From Paratinospora sagittata (lineage: Eukaryota; Streptophyta; Magnoliopsida; Ranunculales; Menispermaceae), in the NCBI GenBank assembly GCA_035771175.1, contig CM069613.1:7989501-8053500 (forward strand): a stretch of DNA of 64,000 nt, written 5' to 3'. The notes under the pieces were generated by a model. It saw nothing but the letters and a program-made list of their open reading frames with translations. It was not told the DNA's origin and ran no database searches. This document shows positions 1 through 11,543 of this stretch, piece after piece (the first letter of the stretch is position 1; the number at the start of each line of letters is the position of its first letter). Made by a program: the position numbers and the translations under genes.

Positions 1-578
1 ATCCACAATTCTCACTGTTACAGCTGTCCCAGTCCTAGTATTTGTCACCTGCAATATCAATATACATACAACTTCAATTAATCTGAACTTAGTTAAGCTA
101 ATTAATTGTCTCATTTAAATCTAATATAGATATGTTCATCATATAAAATATATAAATTGGGAATTTTCTTTCATTAAGATTAAGGCCTTATAGAGTAAAA
201 CCCGTACTAGCTTTTGGTATATATCAAGAACACATGTAATTCAGGTGGCTAATTAATTAAATCATCAAGAACAAGTAATTAAGTTATTCATCAGAATTGA
301 AATGGTATATTTCTTACCCTCAAGCACCTGCCACAGGAAGCTTGGCCGCGAGGACCAACGGGGCCGCAGAAGGCGGTCCATCCGTATCGTCTTCGCCATT
401 CAAGAGGCTTGTTAGCATCCCATGTAGCACAGTAAACGCTTGCTCTCAGATAGTCCCAATTAATCGCTGCAGGATTGTAAACATGGTATGTTGCACGCAC
501 ATTATTAGCACTCTGAGCAGTAGCACTACCAACTATAACACACACTACTAATAGCATATAAAGCTCTGTTTTCCCCAT
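1..578 (-). CDS. PR4: PR-4 / barwin-domain secreted defence protein, partial (exon 1 and start of exon 2)
   Basis: Pathogenesis-related protein 4 (barwin family): a secreted chitin/carbohydrate-binding, RNase-like defence protein. The ATG is at 578-576. Exon 1 (578-318) encodes 87 residues: a hydrophobic signal peptide of about 21 residues ending in ATA before QSANN, then the barwin motifs [26 protein letters not shown] and ASCGRCLR with three expected cysteines and one more in CLR. A GTAAGA donor follows a complete codon (phase 0), the intron is about 269 bp, and the acceptor at 50-49 opens exon 2 (48-1) with [16 protein letters not shown], which then runs out of the window. Splice phases and motifs agree with the family, no lesion is visible, and there is no hevein (chitin-binding) domain ahead of barwin. 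The last third, with the remaining cysteines, lies outside, so intactness is unproven. Confidence 0.92.
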
Positions 579-614
579 TTTTAATTTGCTTGTGGATCAA
601 TATGGGGCTTCATC

Positions 615-623
615 AATTTATAG
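615..623 (-). promoter_or_regulatory. TATA box of the PR-4 gene
   Basis: On the minus strand CTATAAATT lies about 40 bp upstream of the PR-4 ATG. The PR-4 pseudogene has a similar GTATAAATT about 60 bp upstream of its own ATG (around 27114-27124), so the element is conserved between the paralogues. Confidence 0.6.
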
Positions 624-889
624 AACTCGATTTGGTTGTTTTATTACTAAAATAACCCTTGCCTTCATTGAATTGATGACCATGTGACTTGTTCAGATAA
701 GGTTCTGACTTCTGTTTTTGATGTTGAAAACTTGGACTAGTTCTCCTTTTTGAATTTGGAATTTCAGGCAAGATGGTGAAATGAGTCTCATTAAGATTAT
801 CCTAGATGCTCTTTTATTCAATTAAAAGAAAAAAAAAAAGTTACCACTGAATTTAATTGGTGATTCAAAAATCAAAATACAACAAAATA

Positions 890-1515
890 TTGCTCTTCAG
901 GTAAAAACTTAAAAAATAATATTTTTTTTATTTTTAAAAATAGTATATATTTTTTTATAAATTTTAAAAAATTATTTTTGGGTTGTTTTTCATATTTTTA
1001 AAATTTTAGATATAAAAAATTATATTCGAATTATAAATCAAATGCAACCTAAAAGATTATTGATTTAGTCGGTGATTAAAAAACAAAAATTTAATTTGAA
1101 AATAAAAAACTTAAAAAATAATATTTTATTATTTTCTTGAAACAATCCTTTTTTTCTTATAAAAAATTAAAAACTATTTTTAAATTTAATTAAATCAAAC
1201 ATATTTTTTGTGTTTTTAAATCTTCAAATATAAAAATTGTATCCAGATCATAAATTACCAAAGTCTTCCATTCAAGGTGCTGCCTTTATTGAATTGAGCA
1301 GCGTTAAAACTGAAATTTTGAACTTAATATACATTTCTTAGGTTACGTTTACTTTATAATTACATTTTTTTATATCTAAAATTTTAAAAATATAAAAAAA
1401 TGCGTTTGCTTGGTTAAAATTTAAAATATTTTTTTAAAATTTATAAAAAAATAACTTATTTCTAAAAGATAATAAAATATTATTTTTAAAATTTTTACTT
1501 TACGTTTCGGATTAC
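890..1515. repeat. AT-rich block of two direct and one inverted related modules (MITE-like)
   Basis: The segment AACTTAAAAAATAATATTTT occurs at about 907 and 1107 in direct orientation, each followed by similar TTTTTAAATTTT stretches. An inverted version, AAAATATTATTTTTAAAATTT, occurs near 1470-1495. ATTTTTAAAATTTTAGATATAAAAAA near 993 is mirrored by TTTTTTATATCTAAAATTTTAA near 1368. This fits a decayed foldback or MITE-like element, but no TSD or terminal repeat could be fixed. Confidence 0.4.
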
Positions 1516-2393
1516 TCAACATATGCATCCTCCTGCCTTCAATTTTAAGTAGAGAAAATTTGTTTATTTTGGTAATTTTAGTATGAGGCTAAGATTTGCG
1601 TGTGAATTGGGTTGGTTGAAGTTGAAAGAAAGCTCAGGAAGCAGCAGCCACCTATACGTGTGGCTGCTAGAAATTCTAGATGATGTTGGCCATCATGCAT
1701 GGTCTTAGTCAAATTAGGCGACTCATCAAAATCGTACATTTGGTTCAGTAGTGGAGTAGACCAATTACCTCTATATTTCTAAGAAATATTTAATTAGATA
1801 AAAAGAAGGCAATTAAACATTTTTTCAAGAGTACATGAAAAATATTTCATTTGTGTAAGAGTAACGAATGGATGGACGAGACAGATTTTTATATGTTGAT
1901 TTGTGCATATTTCATATAGTGCTTGGTAAATCTTGTAATTGTTGGTGTAAGGATCAATGGGTTTGGACAGAGGCTGATATACCCCACAGGAGGCCTAGGA
2001 CACAATATTTTTTCTTAAAAAAAATCATTAAAATATGAGTGTCCTAGATCTATGGGTTTACGTTAGATAGTGCCCAAATAGAAGAGAGTTGAGGCAAATA
2101 TTTTTTTTTTCTATTATTTTCAACATGTCTATTATTTTACAGCCTACGTTTCAGTTACATTTTAGCCCAAATTTGGTATTCATTTATTTATTTATTTATT
2201 GTGTATTTAGTTTTCAATTCAGTTTAAGATTGTTATTTAATATAAATAAGGTTGCTATTCATGATCAATATAGGAAAGAGGGTTCCTTGATGTAAAAATT
2301 CTTTCTTGATGTATTTTAATTTTTCACTTTTTTTAATTGTTTTCATTTTTTTTTTTGCTTAAAACAAATTTACCTGAAATAGTGAGTATGAAA

Positions 2394-2600
2394 TGTTACA
2401 ATATAGATATTTACTGATGTAACTAACTAACTTCCAACTATTTTAACTGTCAGGTTGTTAGAGCATTAGCTTAATTAACTTCTTTTGGAAGCCTCTTCTA
2501 ACTTGTATAAATACTATTGTATCTGTCTTTTCTGATAATGAATGTATAATTCTCATTTTCATTTTTTTGCTATGTTCTTGATCTTTTGTTAGTTCTTTCA
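2394..2600 (+). repeat. 5' LTR of Copia element 2394-8494
   Basis: Starts TGTTACAATATAG and ends GTTCTTTCA directly before the primer-binding site. It contains TATAAATACT, the likely retroelement TATA box, near 2506. It aligns along its full length with 8288-8494. Confidence 0.85.
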
Positions 2601-2620
2601 TGGTATCAAAGACTAATGGT

Positions 2621-3540
2621 TGATTCACATTCATCATCGTATTTGGATGGATCATCTTTATTAGCAAGATCCAGTCCTATAATGTTTAATCGCTCTTTCT
2701 TGTTAAACTTGATGAAGGCATTTTTTTGATCTGGAGGCAACAAGTTATGGGAACAATAAGGGGACATAAGCTTCAAAGATTCATTGAATCAGACGGAAGG
2801 CCTCCTCCTAAATTTCTGTCTACAAGTGATGTTGATCATGGCGTCATTAATCCTAATTTCTTGAATTGGGATCAACAAGATCAACTCTTGTTTTCTTGGT
2901 TTTTGTCTTCGATGTCACAATCCATTCTCACTAGATTAGTTGGAAGTGAGACTTCGTCATAGATCTGGCGAACACTTGAGGTATACTTCACCACTCAAAC
3001 TCAAGCCAAGATCTCTCTGATTTGCACTAAGTTGCAGCACACCAAAAAGGCAGATTTGTCTATCAATGATTACTTGCTCAAGATTAAGTCTCTTGTGGAT
3101 CAACTTGTCTCAGTTGGCTATGTCTTATCTACAAAAGATCACATTGAAGCAATCTTTGATGGCTTACCAGCTACATACGATTCTTTCATCATTTTTGTGA
3201 GTTATAGATCAGATGCTTATGTTGTATTTGAGATCGAATCTCTCCTTGCTCAAGAGCATCGAATTGAGCGTCATCTTGAAGAATTGGACTAGGCGACTTG
3301 ACTTCTTGTTAATCTAACTTAGGCACAAAGATTTGGTTTCGTCAATACCACATCTGGCAATGGTATGCAAAGAAATCAACAGTATAATTCGAACTCAAGC
3401 ACTGGTGGTCATATTGATGGCAATGGCAAGAATGCCAATGGTGGAAGAGGAAATCGATCTTAGTGGTCTAATAACAGGCCATAGTGCCAGATATGTGGCA
3501 AGCTTGGTCATGTTGCTATTAAGTGTTACCATCGGTTGAA
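2621..3540 (+). pseudogene. Copia gag remnant with CCHC zinc knuckle
   Basis: Nucleocapsid/capsid precursor of the 2394-8494 Copia element. A start-like ATG at 2621 opens a short frame that shifts near 2715. The Copia gag region then reads with the motif LIWRQQVMGTIRGHKLQRFI and, further on, the NDYLLKIKSLVDQL region. A stop interrupts at about 2959, and another follows the ERHLEELD segment near 3290. At 3486-3530 a complete CCHC knuckle (CQICGKLGHVAIKC) is still readable. At least two stops and one frameshift make it non-functional. Confidence 0.8.
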
Positions 3541-3599
3541 TGCTGACATAACAGGACCTCAAGATATCTCAACTATTTCTCAAAATAAACAAGCTCATA

Positions 3600-5120
3600 T
3601 TGCAGCATTGTGTGCTTCCCTTGCCACAGTCTCTGGTTCGAGCTGGTATTCTGATTCCATAATAACTAATCACTGCACACCTCATTTGGAAAATCTAATC
3701 AACAAGAATTTTATCCTGGTGATGATCAACTACATATAGGTGATGGTTCTGGTATCCCCATTCATCACATCGGTAAGTCCTCTTTTACCTCATCCACCAA
3801 TTTTAAAATTTTTTCTCTAAATAATCTACTACATGTTCCATCTCTTTCCAAGAATTTGCTTAGTGTGTCTTGTTTTGTCAAAGATAACAATGCCTACTTT
3901 GAATTCTATCCTAATCATTGCTTGGTGAAATATGAGGTAACAAAGAGGGTGTTGCTTCAAGGGAAGCTTAGCCACGATCTTTATGTTTTCGATGCTTCGA
4001 GCATGAGGTTTCAGTCACCTGTTTCTAATAACAATCCAGATCATCTACAAGTTTGTAACACAGTTGATCTTAGTCGTGATTCTACTTGTAATACTTGTCT
4101 TGTTTCTTCTTCTCCTAGCCCTTCCAATTCTCTTGTTGCTTTGTGGCATAATAGGCTAGGGCACCCTGGTGCTAAAGTTCTTCAAACCATTTTGTCTCTT
4201 TGTAATGTTTTCACAATGAATAAAAATGTTCTTGATGTGTGTCATGCCTGTTGTCTTGGCAAATCCCATAAGCTGCCATTTTTTTTATTTCAAATGCAAT
4301 CTATTCTAGTCCTATTGAACTCATATACTCTGATGTTTGGGGTCCCTCACCTGTACCATCACACAATGGATATCACTATTATGTGCACTTTATTGATGCT
4401 TATTCTCGATATACTTGGACACTTGTTGATCCTCATGATTTTGCTATAGTTGTGTGTAAGTGGATCTTTTGTGTCAAAGAAAATGCTGATGGCACCCTTT
4501 CCAAATACAAAGCGCTATTGGTTGCAAAAGGATTTAGTTAGATTCAGGGTCGTGACTTTACACATGACCTTCAACCTACTTGTAAATCAAACAACTGTGC
4601 ACATTATTCTGTGCATAGCCTTGTCGAAAGGCTGGCCAATTAGACAATTGGATGTCAACAACACATTCTTGAATGGTGAGTTGAATGAAGAAGGGTATCT
4701 TGCTCAACCCCCTGGTTTTGAAGTTCCTCAATTTCTTCATAAGGTGTATCGTTTGAACAAAACATTGTATGGTTTGCGGTAGGTCCCCCGAGCATGGTTT
4801 GACAAACTATGAACTACTTTATAGCAGTTTGGTTTTAGTTTTGCTAAAACGAATCATTCACTGTTTATTCTCCATCTAGATGGTTATTCAATGTTTGTTC
4901 TAGTATATGTCGATGACATATTAATTACTGGTGAAAGCTCGACTGCCATCTCTATGCTAGTGTCTCAACTTCATGCTAAATTTGCTCTCTAAGACTGGGG
5001 TGACATTAGTTATTTCCTTGGGATTCAAGTTGAATGTTTAGCTAATGGTATAATACTATCTCAAAAGAAGTACATAACTGATTTATTGGCTCGCACCCAG
5101 ATGCAATTTGCTAATTCCTT
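3600..5120 (+). pseudogene. Copia pol remnant: protease, GAG-pre-integrase, RT (integrase core deleted)
   Basis: Protease remnant at about 3636-3700 reads WYSDSIITNHCTP; the catalytic DSG has become DSI. The GAG-pre-integrase region (about 3856-4280) shows LWHNRLGHPGAKVLQ and an HACCLGKSHKLPF zinc-type motif. The first integrase motif begins near 4320, but the frame passes directly into the start of reverse transcriptase (KWIFCVKENADGTLSKYKA, about 4460), so most of the integrase catalytic core is missing. RT retains LDVNNTFLNGEL, LYGLR and the catalytic YVDD box (LVYVDDILITG, about 4902-4934) between several stops. The segment ends at a rearranged junction with a Gypsy LTR fragment. Confidence 0.8.
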
Positions 5121-7763
5121 GGATTTAGTGGAGCTCGTTCCATGGAGGAAGAATTTTTTGTCACCGATTACATCAATGGATTGATCTCCTAGATCCGTGG
5201 TCAGATTGAGCTGAAAATTTTTAAGCTCATTCTTTTATGATAGATCTTCATTATGAACGGTGAAGTTCTTGATTGGAGTTGTCTACTATAAGTTATAAGA
5301 CCCCAAATACTGTTTCACGGATTTGCTGATTTTATTGCACAGTTTTGATCAAATCGTTTGATGAAGCAATCACACCGTTGGATTGAGCTGAAAGTTTACC
5401 ATAATGTTGGTAACTGACCCATAAAACGTTTGAAGGGTTAAGATGTTAATATGATGAGTATTGTGCAAGAAATTCATTATCTAAGTGTAAGTATTGCAAC
5501 AGGAAAACTAATTTTTGACAGTTTTTGACAACTTTTAGTTGTGGGCCCAAGCTTGTCTATTTAAGCTATTAACATGGTTCTTTCAACTCATTTGCACATT
5601 TTGCACTTGAGAAAGAGGAGAGAAGTGCTGGAGGACAGAAAAGAGAGGAAAAATTAGGGTTTGGTGGTTTCTTGCTCAAGAACACCTAAGATTTGCATTT
5701 TTCCTCCATTTCTTCCTTGAATCTCTCTATTAGTTACAAGATAGCTTCATTTTGTGAGGGTTTCATTTTGATGCATGCATTGTGATGAACCTCAGATGGG
5801 TGGTGTTCCAACCCTAGGTTCTAGTTGCATGTACCCCTTTTAGCTTGTTTATACCATTAATGGCCTTCCTCGACCTCAACCAACATCTAGTAAGTGTTTT
5901 CCAACCATTGAATCCCAGATTTGTGAGTGGTGGAAAACCAAAGTTGGAGTTGAGTCTTGCATGCCACATACGTGTGATTAAAGAGTGTTTAAGAGTACAC
6001 TAATGGTGAAACCCCCAATTTTTAGCAAGAAATTAGAGGGGTTTAGTTCAAATAACCTATACTTAGTTCACGACCTTAGACTTTTCCAAAATCTTTGCAT
6101 GTCAACTATATTGATCTAGTGGCCGTTGTGGATGATTCCATGTTGCAAGATCAGTAAAATTCATGGCTGATCATGGTGGCCTAGTGTAAATTGGCAATAT
6201 GGCCTAAGTACAGAAATTTCCAGATTTTGGGGTTTTTGATACTCTTGATATAAAATCTAGAAATTTATGCAATGTAAATCTACTAAAGCATGATTAGGGT
6301 TGATTGAAGGTGAAATTCAATGGTTTCACTTGTTGGAAACCCTAAGTGTTGTATAAAATCGGCCCAGGGCTTGATTTTGAAAATTTTTGCCCAAATTGGG
6401 GCTTTTAACCTAAACCAAGTCAATTGATTAAATTGACTTGAGAATTGACTAATTGGACGCAAATAGAATGAAATTAAGGGTTTAGAATGGTTGAACTTGG
6501 GTTAGAATTGATTGACCTAGTTCAATTTTACCCTATGCCTATTGTATAGATTTTTTCCAAATTGGGGCATAGGCTAAGCATTGGCCTGACTTGGGTTTAA
6601 ACATGGTGGATTAGCATGAACTGATTTTTAGTTATGTGAACCATGTATAATGCATGATTTTGATTGACCTGATTAGGCCTATTGATAGTCGTGGTGCATA
6701 GGAGTGCTTTGGGAGCATCCTAGTGCTTGTTTGGTTGGAAATTATATTGGCTAAGTCTAGCCAATCAAATAGTGAGTGTTTCTTTTACTTGTGATTTCTA
6801 CATGTGGCATTGTAGTATAAAATGTTTTAAATGCTTATCTAATGTAGTATGCATGATTTATTGAATTCATGAACTGTATTTGAGCATAGTCAGTTGGGAA
6901 AACAGGTGAGTTATGTGCATTCCCTAAGCTTGAAATTTCTTATGGAATCCCATTAGGCTGACCGAGAATCCTCAATTGTGGACCTTGCATAGGTTTTCTA
7001 TGGGTTGTGTATGTTAGGATTCGCTTATGCATGGTGCTTGCCCTGGTGGGCGAATCCTATGGTTCATGCAACCCTAGGAATCCTAATAGATACGGGTAAG
7101 AAATCGGTCGGGCATGGGTTTCGCGCACACATGACTCTTGTACTGATTCTTACTCAGGAGGTGTTTAGGTTGCATATGCATGTTTATAAATGGTATGCAT
7201 TGTCTTGTTTATGATATGATACATTAAATTGACATGTATGTAATCTTGCTTACTCTCATGATTATTTAAATGGTTTTAATGATCTTTCAATATTTTAATT
7301 AAATGCATATATATGTTGCCACTTGTATAGAATATTTATTGAGCTTGTTGTAGCTCACCCTCACTCTTATCCTTTCAGGTTCAGATAGGAAAGGGAAGGA
7401 AAAAGCTTAGCTGCAGAGCGTTTCCCTGTACACTTTTTGATGTAGGTGTTTAGTACTTTTGTATTTTGTTAAATATGTACTAAATAACACCTATAGTATG
7501 TATTTGATACTTAGATGGGTTTGTAATTCATGGTTAAGTATTATTTTGTACTTTTGATCATTATGGACTGAAAAAAATAAAATAAAATTTATGGCTACAT
7601 TTTGAGAATGTAATATTATTTGATTATGTCCATATGTGTTATTGTTGTGTATTTAGGGATTATAGTGTGTATTAGAAGGTTTATCGAGATGTCGTGTATG
7701 TCGTGGGAAGATATATACGGGGTTCCGTGCCGATCATATCGCCACGTATCGTGGGCCGTGACA
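5121..7763 (+). mobile_element. Truncated Gypsy LTR fragment inside the Copia element
   Basis: About 2.6 kb without coding capacity. It is recognisable as the 3' three quarters of a long Gypsy LTR, distantly related to the LTRs at 48421-61525. Shared signposts in the same order are GGTCAGATTGAGCT (near 5200), TTGCATGTCAACTATATTGA (near 6097), GGCCTAGTGTAAATTGG, AATATGGCCTAAGTA and AAGCATGATTAGGGTTGATT (near 6284). It ends GGCCGTGACA. The first roughly 700 bp of the LTR are missing, and no TSD is present. A deletion probably removed the LTR start together with adjacent Copia sequence. Confidence 0.7.
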
Positions 7764-8230
7764 TACAATCTCATTGGAAAACTGTTAAGAGGATACTGCA
7801 GTATCTTCAAGGGATGACGGATTATGGTCTTCATCTTCGTTGCTCTCCTAATCTTGATGTTACAGGCTACTGCGACGTTGACTAGGCGTTTGATCTAGGT
7901 GACTACAGATCCAGTACTGGTTTTGCTATTTACTTTTGTCCCAACTTGGTTTTGTGGTCTTCTAAGAAACAGTCGACTGTGCCTCGCAACTCCTCTGAAG
8001 TTGAATATTGAAGCATGGCTTCCCTCACAACTGAAATTTTTTGGGTGTGATAATCTTAGTACTATTCGAATGGTTGCGAACCCTATTTTTCATGCTAGGA
8101 CCAAACATATATAGATTGATTTGCATTTCGTCAAATAGAAAATTCTTGCTAAGCAGATTGTGGTTAATTATCACATCTCATCTCGTGTCCAATTGCAGAC
8201 ATATTTACTTCGGCTTTATTTGTTCTACAA
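7764..8230 (+). pseudogene. Copia RNase H remnant
   Basis: Resumes with SHWKTVKRILQYLQGMTDYG and continues through the RNase H signatures [21 protein letters not shown] and NLSTIRMVANPIFHARTKHI, with interrupting stops at about 7883, 8008 and 8113. Some 70 residues expected between the last RT motif before 5120 and this point are absent, so the junction at 5121-7763 involved a deletion and not simple insertion. Confidence 0.8.
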
Positions 8231-8287
8231 TTTCTTCCTTTGCGTTGTAAACTTAGAGTAAAATCTTTAGCTAAGTTTAAGGGGGAA

Positions 8288-8494
8288 CGTTAGGATATAG
8301 ATATTTACTGATGTAACTAACTAATTAACTTCCAACTGTTGTAACTGTGAGGTTGTTAGAGCATTAGCTTAATTTCTTCCAGAAGCCTGTTTAAACTTGT
8401 ATAAATACTATTGTACCAGTCTTTTCTGATAATGAATGTATAATTTTTCTTTTTGTTTTTCTGCTATGTTCTTGATCTTTTGTTAGTTCTTTCA
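8288..8494 (+). repeat. 3' LTR of Copia element 2394-8494
   Basis: Same 207-bp sequence as 2394-2600 with scattered substitutions and small indels. The first base is C instead of T (CGTTAGG). A purine-rich tract AAGGGGGAA sits immediately before it. Confidence 0.85.
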
Positions 8495-10593
8495 TAGAAG
8501 ACACAAAGACATAATAATTAAGCTGACCATCTGTGATTTTTATAACAAGACCCAGTTTATTGTTTAATTATAAATACCATCCACACACAATAAAGATACG
8601 AAGTTTTTTGGTTAGGAGAATTAGCTTATCTAATTTATATTAATGAATTGTCAAAGTAACTAAAAGCTTAATTAAAGTAAAAATGTTTATCATGTCTGCA
8701 TGCATCAACTTGGGTTAATAATTACAAATTATCAATCCTCATTAACAATTTAGTGAAAATGAATCAAAATGACCAGATTAATTAAGATTTGATGATGTTT
8801 CGAAAAGTCTTTGCTTTCTATTTTGTTTTTATCTTCTTAAGACGTGACATTGTCCCTTATCCTCGCTCGCAGTATTGTCGTATTAGATATATGCATGCAT
8901 GGAGTACTACGAAGATATTTGCGTGTGTCAAGGGTCAACACATTATATTGACCGTTTTCTCCTTCTAGCTTTATTGAAAATAATTACAGATTTAAAAATT
9001 AAATTTATTGAAGATAATTACTGATTTAAAAATTAAATTTTTGTAAACTATTTCTTTTTTATTACTTTCCCATTATTTTTATTATTTGAATAATTAGCAC
9101 TTTAATTTTTAAGTTTGTATAGTTTCTAATTTGGTTGTAATTTTTCTTTTTTAGGACCAACAGAAATTGTATTTAAGAATGGAAATCTTTCTTTAGTAAT
9201 TAATACGAGAGAATTTCAATTATTTCTCTACATTCTAAATTTTTTCAAGCTTAATCCAACATTTAGCTACATATTTTGACAAAGTGAGGAATAAATAGCT
9301 TGGCGTGGTTGCTTGTTGCAATTGTATTTTTTTGTATTTAGATTAAAATTTTTTAAAATACAAGATATACAATTTTTTCTTTTTCAGATAGTAGCTTAAT
9401 CAAAGCATCGATTTTCATTATGTCTACACCAATATGGGTTTAGATTACAAGTTATTCCGCAACAATTTTTAGGGATAATATTAATAATGTATGTTTCTAA
9501 AGCATTTTCCTTGTGATCCAATATCGTCATATAACAATATTAGAGCATCATTTTCCTCAATCAATATTTTGACTGGTGACATATAAATCAAATTTTGATT
9601 AATAGAACATAATTTTCCTCGGTCAATATATTGATTGGTGATATATAAGTCAAATTTTGATTAATGGAATGGATATTTGTTGATAGTTTTCATTGTCCAT
9701 TTTTTATTTTTATTGTATAAACATAGTATATATCTTGCTCTTTGATGGAAGGCATTTGGTGAGGGGCCTTTCATTTAATGGGTCCTAGCTACTAGAATAT
9801 ATTTAAGTCTTGGTCACCGTTATTTACTTCCATCTTAGTCTAACATAGCTGCATATTTTGACAAAGTGAGTAATAAATAGCCTGAATAAACATAAAATAG
9901 AATAAAAAGCCAGACGCAGCTGCTCGTTTACAATTAGCAGTGTTTCACGAGTTGGATAATTACAATCACATGTTATTTGATGTTAAAATTGAGAAAAATA
10001 TTAATTTAACTATAAAATAATACAACTACATAGCATTATTTTAATTTGGTTAATTATTCTAATTGATTTGGTGGTTTAAAAAGAAGAGGTTTAGTTTCAA
10101 ATTGGATATATTAACAAATTGATTAGTCTGATTTGCACTTTTTGAAAACCTGTTATTTATTTTAATTAGTCGAGGCCCATTCTTAGTGAATATCTTTGTT
10201 TTTCATTTTTATATAGTGTAGTGCTTCATAAAATCTCTATGTTTTTTGTCAAGTTGTATTGTCTTTGTATGAAGGTTTTTACCATTCTGAAACAAAATCT
10301 TTTGATATCTCACGAAGTTTTTGAAATTGATTCTTACTGTTTAACCTTGTCAAAGATATTAATTTTTGTGTCTAATAATTGTTGGTTTAGGGTTTAACTT
10401 GAATTACATTCAGCTCAATTAAATTATATTATTTCAAAATTCAGATTGATCAAGGAAGGTTATTTATTTATTTTTATGTGTAAGATTTTATTTAGCAAAT
10501 ATGGGAAAGAATACAATGAAGTTTGAGGAGAGTTACAGGACTCCAAAATGAGAAGATCAAGCACATTTTTGAGCAAGTCCTGCCTTGTGGGAA
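8495..10593. other. AT-rich intergenic region with small duplications, no gene seen
   Basis: No open frame resembles a protein. Local duplications: ATAATTAC(A/T)GATTTAAAAATTAAATT at about 8979 and 9013; a roughly 62-bp unit (TTTTCCTC..TCAATAT..TTGA.TGGTGA.ATATAA.TCAAATTTTGATTAAT) at 9549-9607 and 9612-9669; and ATTTTGACAAAGTGAG.AATAAATAGC at 9273 and 9856. Confidence 0.6.
9546..9670. repeat. Two-copy tandem repeat of about 62 bp
   Basis: Two adjacent copies share CAAATTTTGATTAAT, GGTGA.ATATAA and TTTTCCTC with scattered substitutions. Confidence 0.6.
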
Positions 10594-10680
10594 TTTTTTT
10601 TTTTTGGTCAAAAGGAGATATTATTAATCCAAAAGAGAAAGGAACTCTTCCAAAGGAACACCACCACCCACAAGATATAT

Positions 10681-11277
10681 CTAAAAGACAGACCAAACTA
10701 AGGTTTTTCTAGCTAACTTATGGGCAATACAGTTATTTTCCCTATGTATATGGTGAAATGAGATATTCCCTATATATACGGGCCGCACATGAGCTAATGT
10801 TCCCTCCTTCGAAATCAATAATGAGTATGTGAAAACATGCAAAATGTTCCAACCACAATTTGTCGTTGCCTTGAGCCCTTTCAGAATAGCTCTAGCTTCA
10901 GCATCCTCCATTGATAGAGCCTTTCCAGCGGTGGAGCACTCAACCATAGAAACATGATAATATTCATCTAGAATTACCCAACCTAAGCCCATATTCTGAG
11001 AATGGAGACTCCACGCTGCATCTGAGAAAAGTTTCCACCCATTGCCAACACTAGTGATGACATGGTTCTCACGAGATGTTCTCCAATTAGGACTCCTTTG
11101 CCTGTTATTTGAAAGGCATTCCAAGACAAGTTTGGTAGCATTTTCTATTGCCTTCAAAGGAGATGGCTCTATGCATTGGAAAATCTTCCATATCTCTCTC
11201 CTTCCATATTTGCCACTGTCCAAAAACTAACCGGAATTGTGTGTCCAGACTATCATCTCTACCCACTATTGTCTTCT
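10681..11277 (-). pseudogene. LINE-encoded RNase H domain (RVT_3 type), inactive
   Basis: The RNase H-like domain found at the C-terminus of some plant LINE ORF2 proteins. Recognisable motifs: WKLFSDAAW (first catalytic Asp present), GLGWVILDE, the SMEDAEARAILKGLK helix with the catalytic Glu, VFTYS where the family has a catalytic Asp in DS (here Tyr), and the C-terminal FHHIHRENNCIAHKLAR. The Asp-to-Tyr change alone should abolish catalysis. The open stretch of about 180 residues is therefore a survivor of decay rather than a functional gene. It continues upstream into 15613 across the Gypsy insertion and ends 75 bp before the poly(A) run. Confidence 0.8.
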
Positions 11278-11543
11278 TGATGGCGCAGTGCCGAGAGAGA
11301 CGAAAGAGAAATCAAGACAGAATCAATAATTAATAATGGTCTTTTCTAATTACATCCTAATATATTTATAAACTAATATGGCTCCTAAATTGACACTAAT
11401 TAGGACTCCTAAACAAACTTGAACTCTATTCAAAACCCTAATCAAAATATAATTCTAAAATTAAATAACAATCCAAATAGAAATAAAATAAAATAATAAA
11501 ATTCTAATTAGGCTTTGACACTACTCATGTATATCCTACTTCA
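11278..11543 (-). repeat. 3' LTR of Gypsy element 11278-15612
   Basis: 266 bp, aligned over its length with 15332-15612. It is shorter because it has fewer copies of the CAATAAT microrepeat near 11325. Confidence 0.8.

Larger units (their letters stand above)
579..2393. other. AT-rich intergenic region upstream of PR-4, no gene seen
   Basis: The PR-4 promoter side occupies the first few hundred bases. The rest is AT-rich, with a repeat block at about 890-1515 and short T-runs. Open frames here are low-complexity and resemble nothing known. Confidence 0.6.
2394..8494 (+). mobile_element. Degenerate Ty1/Copia LTR retrotransposon
   Basis: Two LTRs of 207 bp (2394-2600 and 8288-8494) flank a Copia gag-pol remnant in the order gag, protease, GAG-pre-integrase, RT, RNase H. 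The primer-binding site TGGTATCAAAGAC follows the left LTR, and a purine tract AAGGGGGAA precedes the right LTR. Flanks (TGAAA and TAGAA) are not a clean 5-bp duplication. The coding region has many stops, a frameshift near 2715, and an internal deletion removing most of the integrase core (around 4440). A foreign Gypsy LTR piece fills 5121-7763. The element is dead. Confidence 0.88.

Noticed and set aside
2394..8494. Clean target-site duplication for the first Copia element
   Set aside because: Flanks TGAAA and TAGAA agree at only three of five positions, so no TSD is claimed.
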